Shown: positions 1 to 8,699, numbered from the stretch's first letter. The stretch is 64,000 nt of DNA from Bradyrhizobium sp. CCGB01 (GCF_024199795.1 NZ_JANADK010000001.1:2790001-2854000); one strand, 5' to 3'. Numbers and translations: made by a program. The notes: generated by a model from the sequence alone, not told the origin.

Positions 1-813
1 GACTTCATCCGGCCGCTCGTCCGCGACATAGTGGCTGCACCGCGCGATCGAGCCGCCCCTCACATTGGTGGCGAACTCCCTGAGCATCGGCACCATCTGC
101 GCACCGAACCGCTGGTCCCCGCCCAGGCCAAGCACCGGTATCGCGAGCGGTTGCTTCTTGTACGCGAGCGCAGTCGCATGATCGGCGGCGAGGGTGCGGT
201 ACCATTCCATGCCGCCACGCGTGCGGCCAGGAAGCGCCATCGCCTTGGCGTAGATCTCGATGTCCGCCGGATTGAAGGTGCTGTGATCGTAGAACCGCTC
301 TGCCATGAAGGTCGAAACATAGTCATATTCACGGCCATGAATCAGGCGCTCTGGTAGATCCCGGTTCGTATGGAAGCCGAAGTGCCAGAGCCTTGCGGTC
401 GTCGCCTCCCATCCGGTCCAGCCGGGAAGCGGAACGTCGAGCACAGCCAGGTGGGTAACAACTTCCCGATAGATGGCGGCCTGCGGCAAGGCGACCATTC
501 CGCCGATGTCGTGTCCGCACACGGCGTAGCGTTCATGCCCAAGGGCAATCATCACCTCATGCGCGTCGCGCGCCATCGTCGCCTTGTCATAGCCGTCGAG
601 CGGGCAGTCGGAAAAGCCAGCGCCGCGCAGATCCATGGCCACCACGCTGAAATACTCGGCCAGCAACGGCATCACGTGGTGCCATTCCCACCATGTTTCC
701 GGCCAGCCGTGAAGCAGAAGGATCGGCGGGCCCGAGCCTCCTGTGACGGCGTTGATCTTGATGCCATTCACCGGCACCAGCTGCTGGGTAAACCCCTTCA
801 AAGCTGAGATCAT
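1..813 (-). CDS. Alpha/beta hydrolase, epoxide hydrolase/dehalogenase type (3' end cut by window edge)
   Basis: The frame stays open for 271 codons from the ATG at 813 to the window edge, so the C-terminus is missing; relatives are usually about 290-300 residues. HGWPE at residues 35-39 is the oxyanion-hole motif and GHDIGG at 100-105 carries the nucleophilic Asp102. SHY near residue 260 is the likely catalytic His. Enzymes of this pattern hydrolyse epoxides or haloacetates through an Asp ester; the substrate cannot be read from sequence. GGAAAG lies 5 bases before the ATG. It follows the SDR gene by 46 bases on the same strand, so the two are probably co-transcribed. Confidence 0.85.
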   Translation of the reverse strand, partial: MISALKGFTQQLVPVNGIKINAVTGGSGPPILLLHGWPETWWEWHHVMPLLAEYFSVVAMDLRGAGFSDCPLDGYDKATMARDAHEVMIALGHERYAVCGHDIGGMVALPQAAIYREVVTHLAVLDVPLPGWTGWEATTARLWHFGFHTNRDLPERLIHGREYDYVSTFMAERFYDHSTFNPADIEIYAKAMALPGRTRGGMEWYRTLAADHATALAYKKQPLAIPVLGLGGDQRFGAQMVPMLREFATNVRGGSIARCSHYVADERPDEV

Positions 814-859
814 GATCGCTTTCCAGTCAGATGTTGTTCAAACGGAGCTCGTGGCATGT

Positions 860-1684
860 TCACGGCTGCTCGAAATCGGTGGCGATCGCGATGTCGCGCC
901 AGGCGTCGAGATCGCTGCGGAAGGCAGCCAGCTTCCGCTCAGCGATCGCGTGCGCGATCGGGCCGAGCGGCAGATGAAGCGGGGCGTCATCGGCGTCGAC
1001 TGCCTGCAGGATCACCGCGATCGCCTTGTCGGGATCGCCCGCCTGATTGCCGTTGTTGGTTTCGCGATAGTGCCTGCGGGAGCTCGCGGCGTATTCCGGC
1101 ATCTCGTTCGCCGCCACCGTGATCGAGCGGCCAAGGAAATCGGTGCGAAACGGCCCAGGTTCGACGATCAGCACGCGAATGCCGAACGGCTCCAGCTCGC
1201 CGGCGAGCGCTTCGGAAATCCCCTCCACGGCGAACTTGGCGGCGTTGTAATAACCTCCGCCGGCGCTGCCCGCGATGCCGGCGCCGGACGACATGTTGAC
1301 GATCGTTCCGCCCGAACGTCGCAGGACGGGCAGGGCGGCTCTGGTGGTTTCGATCAGACCGAAGACATTCACCTCGAACATCGCCCGATATTCCTCGGGC
1401 GTGCCTTCCTCGATCGCGCCGAACAGCCCGTAGCCGGCATTGTTCACGAGCACGTCAAACCCGCCAAAGGTCTCGACCGCCTTTGCGACCGCTGCCTTGG
1501 CTGCCGTCGCATCGGTCACGTCGAACGGCCAAGTGATCATGCGGCCACCGAAAGGCGCGGCCATTTCCTCGACCATCTTGACATCGCGGGCCGTCGCGAT
1601 GACCCGATCGCCCCGCTGTGCTGCAGCGAGCGCGAGCCGCTGGCCGAAGCCGCTTGAGCAGCCTGTGATGAGCCAGGTTTTCAT
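860..1684 (-). CDS. Classical short-chain dehydrogenase/reductase
   Basis: A 274-residue oxidoreductase of normal SDR length, expected in the cytoplasm with NAD(P). The cofactor motif TGCSSGFG is at residues 7-14, NNAG at 81-84, and the catalytic Ser is in MSSG (131-134) with Tyr146 and Lys150 in YYNAAK. All catalytic residues are present, so it should be active. Substrate is unknown. It sits 36 bases after the damaged hydroxyacid dehydrogenase and 46 before the alpha/beta hydrolase, which suggests one small degradative operon reading away from the LysR gene at 2,718. Confidence 0.88.
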   Translation of the reverse strand: MKTWLITGCSSGFGQRLALAAAQRGDRVIATARDVKMVEEMAAPFGGRMITWPFDVTDATAAKAAVAKAVETFGGFDVLVNNAGYGLFGAIEEGTPEEYRAMFEVNVFGLIETTRAALPVLRRSGGTIVNMSSGAGIAGSAGGGYYNAAKFAVEGISEALAGELEPFGIRVLIVEPGPFRTDFLGRSITVAANEMPEYAASSRRHYRETNNGNQAGDPDKAIAVILQAVDADDAPLHLPLGPIAHAIAERKLAAFRSDLDAWRDIAIATDFEQP

Positions 1685-1720
1685 GACTTCTTCTCCAAGT
1701 TGTTTTCAAACGACGCCACG

Positions 1721-2579
1721 CTAGCCGCCGCGTACCGTCATATCGGCCATGATCGACCAGTCCTTCTCCCCGAGGCCCGCCGAGACAGCTTGGCTGAGCC
1801 CCTCGCGAACAGCTTCAAGCATCGGGAGCGTGCGTCCGATCTCGTTGCTGGCCTCAGTCGCCAGGCGCATGTCCTTGAGAGCGAGCCTGGCTTTGAAACC
1901 CGGCTCGAAAGATCGTTCCTTGATCTGCGTGCTGTAGCTCTCATAGGCGCGGCCCGAGAACAGGGTGCCCAAGATGAGTTCAAAGAAATCCGCGCGGCCG
2001 AGGCCGACGCTCTCGGTCAGCACGACAGCCTCAGCCATCGCCTCGATGGCCATGGCGATCATCATGTTGCAACCGAGCTTTGCCGCATTCGCCCGCGCGG
2101 GGTTCTCCCCCAACTTCCAGACCTTTTTGCTTGAGCGGAGCGAGCAGCGGCTCAATCGCGGCAATTGCATCGGCTTTCCCGGCTGCGAGGATGTTGAGCT
2201 GGCCACTCGCCGCTACGTTCGGTCGACCGAGGACCGGCGCGGACACATAGCCAAGGCCCGCCTCTTCGTGCAGGAGCTCCAGTTCCCGCGCGAATGCGAC
2301 CGAGATCGTCGATGCGACGACATGGGTCAGTCCTGGGCGCGCGCTTGCGAGCAAGCCGGCATCGAGGATTACGTCACGAATGGCAGAGTCGTCGGACAGC
2401 ATCGTAAAGACAGCGTCAGCCTGGAATGCATCCGCGGCGAGTTCGACGAGCCTCACCCTGGGGACGCTATTCTGGGCGACCTTGCTTCGGTTCCAGGCCC
2501 GGACATCATGGCCTGCCTTCACGAGGTTCAGGGCCATTGCCGAGCCCATGCTGCCGAGACCGATAAATCCGATCTGCAT
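1721..2579 (-). pseudogene. Frameshifted 3-hydroxyisobutyrate dehydrogenase-like oxidoreductase
   Basis: The first part (from ATG 2,579) has the NAD-binding motif GLGSMG at residues 7-12 and reads as a beta-hydroxyacid dehydrogenase to about residue 150. It then loses homology. The family C-terminal domain, with NAAKLGCNMM including the usual catalytic Lys, continues in another frame to the stop at 1,721. The switch falls at a run of five A (T on the + strand, 2,124-2,128); one base too many would explain it. The protein would be about 286 residues without it. Either a real mutation or an assembly error in a homopolymer. It is the first gene of the cluster facing the LysR regulator. Confidence 0.8.
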
Positions 2580-2678
2580 GTTCTATCTCCTGTCGATGAG
2601 GGCTGTGCGCGGGATCGGACGCAGGCAGCCGGGCGATGGCAGGAACCTAGGTGCTTAGATTTGTTCTTTGAGTGACAT

Positions 2679-2701
2679 AACTGTACTTTCGGTGTTCAGT
2701 T
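2679..2701. promoter_or_regulatory. Probable LysR operator (dyad)
   Basis: AACTGTAC and GTTCAGTT form an inverted repeat (7 of 8 positions pair) with a 7-base centre, 16 bases before the LysR start and about 100 before the divergent dehydrogenase gene. LysR regulators usually bind such dyads between themselves and the divergent target. The binding itself is inferred. Confidence 0.45.
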
Positions 2702-2717
2702 TTGTGCGGGTGTCGCG

Positions 2718-3578
2718 ATGGAATGGAGTGACGTCAGAATCTTTCTTGCTGTTGCGCGATCGGGCACGCTCGGCGGCGCCGCGCGTTCTCTTCAGACAAG
2801 CCATCCAACCGTAGGCAGGCGCCTTCGCGCACTAGAGCAGGCGATCGGTCACACGCTCTTCCAGCGCACAGCGGACGGGCTTGTTCTGACCGACGAAGGC
2901 CACGGGATCATCGCACTGGCGGAGCAAATGGAAGAAGGCGCGCTGGCCATGGAGCGCCGGCTTGCAGGGCAGGAGCAAAATCTCAAAGGCAGTCTGCGCA
3001 TTACGTCAGCGGACTGGTTCGGGGCCTATGTCCTGCCTCCAATTCTGGCGGATTTCTCGAAAGCCTACCCCAATGTCGATGTCGAAATCCTGACCGGCAC
3101 GCGCCGAGTCAACCTTTCCCAACGGGAGGCCGACGTCGCTTTTCGTATCGTTCCCTTCGATACTGCCGATGTCGTTCAGCGGCGGCTCTTCAGGCTCGAA
3201 TACGGCGTCTACATCGCCGAGGAGGCGGCCGATCCCAAATATGGCGATGGGACCGGTTTTCGGCTGATCACCCATGACACATCCACAGGCAATTTCCCCG
3301 ACATCGTGTGGCTCATCGAGAGTTTCCCCAACGCGAAACCGGTCCTGCGATCGAACAACCGCAACGTTCAGGGGCGCATGTGCAGGCAAGGCGTCGGCAT
3401 CGCCGTTCTGCCCCGCGTGGTCGGCAATCAGATCCCGGGTATCCGCAGGCTGGAACTACCGACGCCGCCGCCAGCGCGGGACATTTGGATGGGATACCAC
3501 CGGGACCTGCGGCGTCTTGAGCGTCTTCGCGCGTTCATCTCGACTGTATCGGACCATCTCGTGAATGCGACCGCATGA
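2718..3578 (+). CDS. LysR-family transcriptional regulator
   Basis: A 286-residue protein, somewhat short for the usual 295-310. The N-terminal helix-turn-helix (about residues 2-60, with AARSLQTSHPTVGRRL as recognition part) is followed by a LysR substrate-binding domain. It is transcribed away from the hydroxyacid dehydrogenase/SDR/hydrolase cluster, the classic arrangement in which LysR controls the neighbouring operon and itself. The inducer is unknown. A dyad operator candidate precedes the start. Confidence 0.88.
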   Translation: MEWSDVRIFLAVARSGTLGGAARSLQTSHPTVGRRLRALEQAIGHTLFQRTADGLVLTDEGHGIIALAEQMEEGALAMERRLAGQEQNLKGSLRITSADWFGAYVLPPILADFSKAYPNVDVEILTGTRRVNLSQREADVAFRIVPFDTADVVQRRLFRLEYGVYIAEEAADPKYGDGTGFRLITHDTSTGNFPDIVWLIESFPNAKPVLRSNNRNVQGRMCRQGVGIAVLPRVVGNQIPGIRRLELPTPPPARDIWMGYHRDLRRLERLRAFISTVSDHLVNATA

Positions 3579-4002
3579 TTCGACAATCTTCGCATGCTGC
3601 GTAACGTATCAATTCCATCGTGCTGGAACGACCAACCCGGCAGTTCGGCGTCCTGCCGGAATGGACGATAGGCCCGCGCCGGATGTCGAAGCCGATCAGT
3701 CGGGAAGATCAAAGTGCCTGGCATGAAGCGCATGGCAAAGCATAAAGAAATTGCCGAGTTCGCCATTTCCATGGCTTCGCTCGAACTCACTCGTCTGATG
3801 GGCGCATCGCCGATAGCGGACGGCGAGCTTGAAGCAGGGTAGTAGCTTCACTAATCGCAGCACGTGGTTTCGGACAGAGCGCGTATGTATTTACCGTAGC
3901 CCGGGCCGCCGCGGCCGTGCCGAAATCACACCTGGGCCATGTCGGAACCAAGCGGTGCCGGTCGTCTTGATTCTAGCCGATCGTCCATCCGGAGTACCGC
4001 GT
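3579..4002. other. Intergenic region, 424 bases
   Basis: No convincing gene. The only suggestive reading is a 39-codon + strand frame (3,723-3,842, starting MKRMAKHKEIAEFA), too short and without recognisable family to call. It may be debris of a larger gene. Confidence 0.4.
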
Positions 4003-4828
4003 TCATGGCCCCCCGCGCCAACTGGAAAGGTTTCCTTCGCCTCTCGCTCGTCACCTGCCCGGTGGCGCTTTCCCTGCAACGTCCGAGTCCGAGAAGATCT
4101 CCTTCAACCAGCTGAACCGGGCGACGGGCCACCGCATCAAGTACCTCAAGGTCGACCCCGATACCGGTGACGAGGTCCCGAACGAGGACATCGTGAAGGG
4201 CTATAAGGTCGACACCGACACGTTTATCGAGGTTACCAAGGAAGATCTTGAGAACGTCGCTTTGGAATCCACCCGGACCATCGAGATCGACGAATTCGTC
4301 GACCGCAGCGGCATCGATCCGCGCTACCTGATCCGCCCCTACTATCTGCGCCCGGACGGCAAGGTCGGCCATGATGCCTTCGCCGTGATTCGAGAGACCA
4401 TCCGTGAGATGGACAAGGTGGCCATCGGCCGCGTCGTGCTGACGAACCGCGAGCACATCATCGCGCTCGAAGCGCGCGACAAGGGCCTAATCGGAACGTT
4501 GTTGCGGTATCCTTACGAGGTGCGGGATCCCGCCGAGTATTTCGACGACATCCAGGACGTCAAAGTCACGAAGGACATGCTCGACCTGGCCAAACACATC
4601 GTGAATCAGAAGGCCGGCAACTTCGAGCCGGACAAATTCGAGGACCACTACGAGACGGCCTTGATCGACCTCATCAACCAGAAGCGGGCCGGCAAGGTCA
4701 TCCGTCCCAAAGCCGACCGCGGACGACGAAGTACCGTCCATCCGGGGTCACCGGGTAACGTGGTCGATCTGATGGAGGCGCTGCGCAAGAGCGTCGGTCC
4801 GACGCCTTCTTCGCTGCGGTCTCCTTGA
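4003..4828 (+). pseudogene. ku: Ku DNA-end-binding protein gene, frameshifted and with altered 3' end
   Basis: From ATG 4,003 the protein starts as bacterial Ku (MAPRANWKGFLRLSLVTCPV), then shifts frame near 4,071, where one base of an expected Tyr codon appears to be missing. The rest of the Ku core continues in the next frame (KISFNQLNRATGHRIKYLKV onward) to VVDLMEALRKSVG and a stop at 4,828. Ku forms a ring on broken DNA ends and recruits LigD in non-homologous end joining. The usual Lys-rich tail is absent in this strand; a tail-like segment lies inverted just downstream. A GGAG ribosome site precedes the start. Not expected to give full-length protein unless the frameshift is a sequencing error. 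Confidence 0.82.
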
Positions 4829-5010
4829 CCGCTTTCTTGCCGGCGATCGGCATCAGCATCTCCTTCTGGCCGGCGGACGCCTTCTTCGCCTTCCTGGGCG
4901 ACTTCTTCGGCGTCGTTGCTATCGGCGAGGAGATCGAGGTCGAGACGGTCGTCGGCGGTGGGCGACGCTTTTTGCTAGATTTCAGGAGTCTCTGCTCACG
5001 CGGTAGACCG
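4799..5010 (-). pseudogene. Inverted Ku C-terminal tail
   Basis: Read on the minus strand, this segment encodes a Lys/Ala-rich tail containing GQKEMLMPIAGKK followed by AVKETAAKKASD. I recognise this as the C-terminal extension of rhizobial Ku proteins, the part missing from the gene that ends at 4,828. The junction with that gene is a perfect odd palindrome, GCGTCGG-T-CCGACGC at 4,791-4,805. An inversion of the gene's 3' end at a fold-back site explains both facts. The remains of a second, convergent ku gene is the alternative. The upstream limit is approximate. Confidence 0.6.
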
Positions 5011-5088
5011 ACCGGCATGCAATAGGGCGACCTCCGGGACGCGAAGAGCTAACCGGAGATCGATCGTGCGATCTGTAGCGCCCGAGGT

Positions 5089-5289
5089 TCAGGCGCAACT
5101 GGGTTGGACGGGTCTATCAACCGTCGGAGGTCTCAAGGGCCCCTCCAGCAGTCGCCGGACTCGCGGAGATCGGAGAGGATCATCGCCAAGCATCGACGAC
5201 GGTTGGCGAGAAGGAGCCTGCGAGAGCTTGGCCATCCACCGACGCTCGATGCGGTTCAATACGTCTCTCGGCAATGCAATGTTATCCAT
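5089..5289 (-). CDS. Small conserved hypothetical protein (66 aa)
   Basis: The ATG at 5,289 is preceded by GAGGAGGTCGCG, a strong ribosome site, which fixes the start. The product begins MDNIALPRDVLNRIERRWMA, a type of short basic protein I associate with rhizobial genomes, with no known function. It follows the 107-residue gene by 13 bases, so the two probably form one transcript. Confidence 0.65.
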   Translation of the reverse strand: MDNIALPRDVLNRIERRWMAKLSQAPSRQPSSMLGDDPLRSPRVRRLLEGPLRPPTVDRPVQPSCA

Positions 5290-5302
5290 CGCGACCTCCT
5301 CC

Positions 5303-5626
5303 TCAAGCGGCGAGAAGTCTTGATGTCGAACAGAGACGGTTGGGCTTGCCTCCGGGTGGATTGCGTGGGCCGCCGTCAAGTTCGCACAATGCTTCGAGTA
5401 TCTCGTCGATGGTGACCGGCGCTTTAAGTCTCGCTGGTGCCCGCAAGGAGGGACAGGAAGCGATTGCCGACGCGTCGGACGCCCAAGACGCCAGAATGGC
5501 GCGTTTCTCGGAGACCGAAAGCGAAAGGTCTGCCAGTACGTCCCTCGGGTGGTCAAACACGGTGCCGGGATGCAGAAGCGCGTTAAAGTCGATGACGTTG
5601 TCGTCGGAAGCGGTCGTCGGCCGCAT
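5303..5626 (-). CDS. Conserved hypothetical protein (107 aa)
   Basis: The second ATG (5,626) is chosen because GGAGG sits just upstream of it; an ATG at 5,638 is possible. The product runs from MRPTTASDDNVIDFNALLHP to a Leu/Ala-rich end. It contains a segment about drawing down cells from a family common in Bradyrhizobium (FDHPRDVLADLSLSVSEKRA), with no assigned function. No signal peptide or membrane span. It lies between Hsp20 and the 66-residue gene on the same strand. Confidence 0.7.
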   Translation of the reverse strand: MRPTTASDDNVIDFNALLHPGTVFDHPRDVLADLSLSVSEKRAILASWASDASAIASCPSLRAPARLKAPVTIDEILEALCELDGGPRNPPGGKPNRLCSTSRLLAA

Positions 5627-5699
5627 GGTATCCTCCATTCTAAGACGAAATCAGCTGCCGCGCGTCGCCCGGACGCGCGGCATTCCTCTGGTGGATGAG

Positions 5700-6158
5700 T
5701 TAGGCCACCTTGGCCTCGATCTGGTGGACGTTGCCGGAAGACGTTGCGCCGGCGATGGAAATTCGGCGCGGCTTCATGGCTTCCGGGATCTCGCGAACGA
5801 GTTCGATAGTCAGCAAGCCGTTGTCGAACGCGGCGCCTTTCACCTGGACATATTCTGCGAGGTTGAACTGCCGCTTGAAACCGCGGCTCGAGATACCGCG
5901 ATAGAGGAAATCACGCTCAGTCTTGTCGGATTTGCTGCCTTCGACCGTCACCACGTTCTGCTCGGCGGTGATGACGATGTCGTCGGGCGAGAAACCCGCC
6001 ACCGCGAGCGAGATCTGATAGCGATCATCCGCCAGCCGTTCGATGTTGTAAGGCGGGTAATTGTCCTCGCTGGCCCGCTGAGCGGTTTCTGCGAGGTCGA
6101 AAAGGCGGTCGAAACCAACGGTCGAGCGCCAGAGGGGGGCGAAATCGTAGGTGCGCAT
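5700..6158 (-). CDS. Small heat-shock protein Hsp20 (class A-like)
   Basis: A 152-residue alpha-crystallin chaperone that holds unfolding proteins in the cytoplasm. It opens MRTYDFAPLWRSTVGFDRLF, typical of rhizobial class A sHSPs. The alpha-crystallin domain (about 35-130) contains YNIERLADDRYQISLAVAGF and ends with GLLTIELVREIPE. ATG 6,158 is preferred over a TTG at 6,164 because AGGAGG is 8 bases upstream of it. The leader is a ROSE RNA thermometer, so translation should rise with temperature. The gene sits between damaged ku and ligase genes but itself looks intact. Confidence 0.93.
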   Translation of the reverse strand: MRTYDFAPLWRSTVGFDRLFDLAETAQRASEDNYPPYNIERLADDRYQISLAVAGFSPDDIVITAEQNVVTVEGSKSDKTERDFLYRGISSRGFKRQFNLAEYVQVKGAAFDNGLLTIELVREIPEAMKPRRISIAGATSSGNVHQIEAKVA

Positions 6159-6262
6159 AGCCAAATCCTCCTAAGAGCAAGATGTCTACGAGCGGCACCG
6201 GACACAACCGGTGCCCGTCTCTTGGCCGGGCCCGTCAGGCGCCCGGACGCCATCGTCAGATG
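6159..6262 (-). promoter_or_regulatory. ROSE RNA thermometer in the hsp20 leader
   Basis: The leader reads, near the start codon, GACATCTTGCTCTTAGGAGG, in which TTGCT faces the AGGAGG ribosome site in a hairpin. Upstream are two further GC-rich hairpins (CACCGG/CCGGTG arms and CCGGGC/GCCCGG arms). The order and wording closely match the ROSE element I know from B. japonicum hspA. At low temperature the ribosome site is masked; heat opens it. Confidence 0.88.
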
Positions 6263-6271
6263 GCGACAAAA

Positions 6272-6299
6272 AAATTAGCAAAGCCGATTTTGGTTTCAA
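6272..6299 (-). promoter_or_regulatory. Probable hsp20 promoter
   Basis: On the minus strand TTGAAA is followed after 16 bases by TAATTT, placing the transcript start just before the ROSE leader. The same bases also read as CTTG-N18-CTAATTT, close to an alphaproteobacterial RpoH site. ROSE genes usually use the housekeeping sigma factor, so I favour that. Confidence 0.55.
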
Positions 6300-6338
6300 G
6301 AGGGGGCTGAAAAAATTTTGCCACAGATCGCCGCGCCA

Positions 6339-7256
6339 TTACAGGTCCTCGCGCAGCCCCTTGAAGAACGGATGCCTCACCTTTCCCTCAGCTGATTTGG
6401 CGCGGTACTCGATCTCTGCCAGCAGCTTCGGTTCGACCCAGATGCCTTTGCGCAACCCGCTTTGCATAGGGCTGTGTCTTCCGGACCAGGGGCTCGAGGC
6501 GCCGCCGCAACTCGGCGGCTGACGTTTTGTCGAAGCCGTGGTCGACCTTGCCGGCATAAACCAGATCCTCGCCCTTGCGCCTACCGAGATATATGCCGTC
6601 CCATTTGCCCTCATCGAGGGCGAAGCGGCGATGGTGAGCGTCTCGCGCTGGGAGCATGTTTTCTTGACCCAATTATTGCTGCGGCCGACCGGGTAGACGC
6701 TGTCCCGCACCTTGGAGACGACGCCTTCCAGCCCGACTTTGCAGGCATGGGCGAACATCTCGCCTCCGTCGATCTCAAAACTCTCGCTGAACTGGACGTC
6801 GCTGCCAGTAACGACCTTCTTCAGTGCGGCCTTGCGCTCGAATAGCGGCACCTTCCGGATGTCCCTGCCGTTGAGATAAAGCAGGTCGAAGGCGACGAGT
6901 ATGATCTTAGTCGAGGTTCCCTTTAGCTCGTTCTGCAAGACGGAGAAATCGGTGCTGCCATCGGCGGCCGGCACCACGATCTCGCCGTCGATGATGGCCG
7001 AGCTCGCCTTGATGTGCCAGGCGTCGTTGGCAACCTTCTTGAAGCGTTTGGTCCAGTCGTGCCCGCGGCGGGTGAATACGGTGACGGCTTCGTTGGCGAG
7101 ATGCACCTGAACGCGATACCCGTCGAACTTGATCTCGTGGATCCAGCGCTCGCCGGATGGCACGCGGTCGATGGAGGCTGCCAGGGCCGGCTCGATGAAA
7201 CCGGGAAGGGGCGCCTTGATGCCAAGCGCTTCGGGCTTCATTCGTTGAAAAGCCAT
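6339..7256 (-). pseudogene. LigD-type ATP-dependent DNA ligase, two frameshifts
   Basis: A stand-alone ligase domain of about 305 residues, without LigD polymerase or nuclease domains. The adenylation motif EIKFDG has Lys43; DGEIVV, FDLLYLNG, EGVVSK and NWVKK motifs follow. Near 6,626 one base seems missing, and the OB-fold segment (FALDEGKWDGIYLGRRKGED...) continues in another frame until about 6,450. There a further two-base loss restores the frame for KGIWVEPKLLAEIEYRAKSA to the end. Together three bases are lost, so the middle about 58 codons are scrambled. It would seal ends with Ku. It starts 3 bases after the 116-residue gene. Confidence 0.8.
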
Positions 7257-7259
7257 GGG

Positions 7260-7610
7260 CTATGCCAGGCGCAAGCTGAACTGCCGCGAGTCCTCCGCGG
7301 CGTAGCGGTTGACAAATTCCTGGAGATGCGAAGGAACATCGGCCCGCTGAAGATTGAAGCGGCGTTGGATCTCGCCTGCTATGTCCTCAGACACATCCTC
7401 GCACCAGCGTTCGGCCGTGTTAAAAGCGACCACCTTGATGGGCCGTCTGTACTCGCCGGCCATGAGGTCCTGAATGACCGTCTCTAGGTCGGCCGTCTCC
7501 ATGTCCGTTTCCCGCCAGGCGCTGCCGGCCCGTCCAAAATCGTCGGCGACCAGATAAACGGTCGGCTCATCGGCGGGGACAATAGACGGGGTCCAACGAG
7601 GCGGACGCAT
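7260..7610 (-). CDS. Conserved hypothetical protein (116 aa) upstream of ligase
   Basis: The ATG at 7,610 has GTGGAG 7 bases before it; a GTG at 7,622 in the same frame is less well placed. The product begins MRPPRWTPSIVPADEPTVYL. It resembles small Bradyrhizobium proteins of unknown role with a C-terminal part like NRYAAEDSRQFSLRLA. No signal or membrane segment. The ligase gene begins 3 bases after its stop, so it is likely the first gene of that operon. Confidence 0.7.
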   Translation of the reverse strand: MRPPRWTPSIVPADEPTVYLVADDFGRAGSAWRETDMETADLETVIQDLMAGEYRRPIKVVAFNTAERWCEDVSEDIAGEIQRRFNLQRADVPSHLQEFVNRYAAEDSRQFSLRLA

Positions 7611-7724
7611 ACGCAACTCCACTCAAGAACCGGGATTCAATTTGATCCGCGCCGATTCGTTCCCCGGGTTGGAACTGCTAGTTGCGCCAGGATTTTATGA
7701 GGAGAGGCAGCTAGCGGAGGAACC

Positions 7725-7949
7725 ATGGCAGTCAATAAACCGACCGGCGACAACGCGCGCAAGGGCGCGGTGAAGAAACGCTCGCAGACCAAAACGACAA
7801 TTGGCGGCGCTACCGGCTATACAAAGCGCGACAGAACGTCGGGCGAGTTTATGGCTGTGAAGAAGCCGAAAACGGCGAAGAAAGCTGCCAAAAAATTCAA
7901 AGGCGTGCGGGTCGAGAGAGCTAAGAAAACCGCCACGCGGAAGCGCTAG
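7725..7949 (+). CDS. Small basic Lys-rich protein (74 aa)
   Basis: The ATG is preceded by GGAGGAACC. The product begins MAVNKPTGDNARKGAVKKRS and ends in a Lys/Arg-rich tail (KKAAKKFKGVRVERAKK). I recognise this opening from rhizobial small proteins, which often lie near stress or DNA-repair genes. The charge suggests nucleic-acid binding, but that is inference. It is divergent from the ligase operon. Confidence 0.75.
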   Translation: MAVNKPTGDNARKGAVKKRSQTKTTIGGATGYTKRDRTSGEFMAVKKPKTAKKAAKKFKGVRVERAKKTATRKR

Positions 7950-8006
7950 GTTTGGTGGCTTAGGTTTGATCGCTGATTGGATGTCGAACGCGCAACTGAG
8001 GCGGTT

Positions 8007-8159
8007 TTACTCGTCGATCTCGCGGAGCTTATCTTCCAGTTCCCGAATTAGCGCCTGGATACGCTCATAGGTCTCCGGGTCGTGAGCAATGCGTCGGACT
8101 ATTTGCCGATAGCGTAGTATCCGCATTTCCAGTTCAACGCGTTCGTTCTTGGACTGCAC
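8007..8159 (-). CDS. Short helical protein (50 aa), GTG start
   Basis: A frame from GTG 8,159 to TAA at 8,007 encodes VQSKNERVELEMRILRYRQI, then a charged helical end (ALIRELEDKLREID). The pattern of heptad-spaced hydrophobics suggests a small coiled coil. No ATG and no strong ribosome site, so the start is uncertain. Similar tiny proteins are common in Bradyrhizobium islands; function unknown. Confidence 0.45.
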   Translation of the reverse strand: MQSKNERVELEMRILRYRQIVRRIAHDPETYERIQALIRELEDKLREIDE

Positions 8160-8503
8160 GGCACCACTTTCAACACCCTTCTTTAAGTCTACCGAGACAC
8201 CCGTTTAGTTTCGATTTAGGCCACCGCAAAAATCAAACTAGACCACTGAGCTCGGAAACAGGCCAGCGCCTTTTTCTCCGCCTACGAGCCGCAGTAGCGC
8301 TTGCGCTCGTGGTAACAGGTCGAAAAAACGGCCCCAGCACAACTAGATGCCGGAGCCGTTGGAAGCCTTGGCGGTTAAGGGGGCGCCAAGGTCTACTAAG
8401 GTCTAGGAAGATTCGGCAATTAGGTCTGTATGCCTTCCGATATAGGCGCCATCAGTCGCGCCTTCTGAGTTCACGGTCGAAGATCGTCAAGTTGCAACTT
8501 GGC
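8160..8503. other. Intergenic region with an IS-end-like motif
   Basis: No gene seen. Bases 8,215-8,250 contain two spaced copies of a TAG-N2-CCAC unit around CAAAAATCAA. The arrangement recurs at 9,399-9,434 in the same orientation (26 of 36 positions alike). It resembles the repeated terminal motifs of IS21-type elements, but no transposase is present. Confidence 0.35.
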
Positions 8504-8668
8504 TTAATGCTCCGATGGCCCGCCGCCACGAGCCTTCCGCGCCATGGCCATCCACTCTTCCGCAAGCTCTAACCAAGCCTGTTTGTCGACTTGGTTCGTG
8601 GCCCTCGCGGCTTCATCCAAGCAATTCTGCGCTTGTTGCACGTACCTCGCAAAATCAGCTTCCTTCAT
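8504..8668 (-). CDS. Small hypothetical protein (54 aa)
   Basis: ATG 8,668 to TAA at 8,504. The product, starting MKEADFARYVQQAQNCLDEA and continuing with a WLELAEEWMAMA segment, has the shape of the rhizobial family in which an amphipathic helix pair ends in WL.LA..W..LA. Function unknown. A TTG at 8,677 is an alternative start; no strong ribosome site is visible. Confidence 0.55.
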   Translation of the reverse strand: MKEADFARYVQQAQNCLDEAARATNQVDKQAWLELAEEWMAMARKARGGGPSEH

Positions 8669-8699
8669 CGCGATCAATGCGTGCGCAGACAGAATGTGC

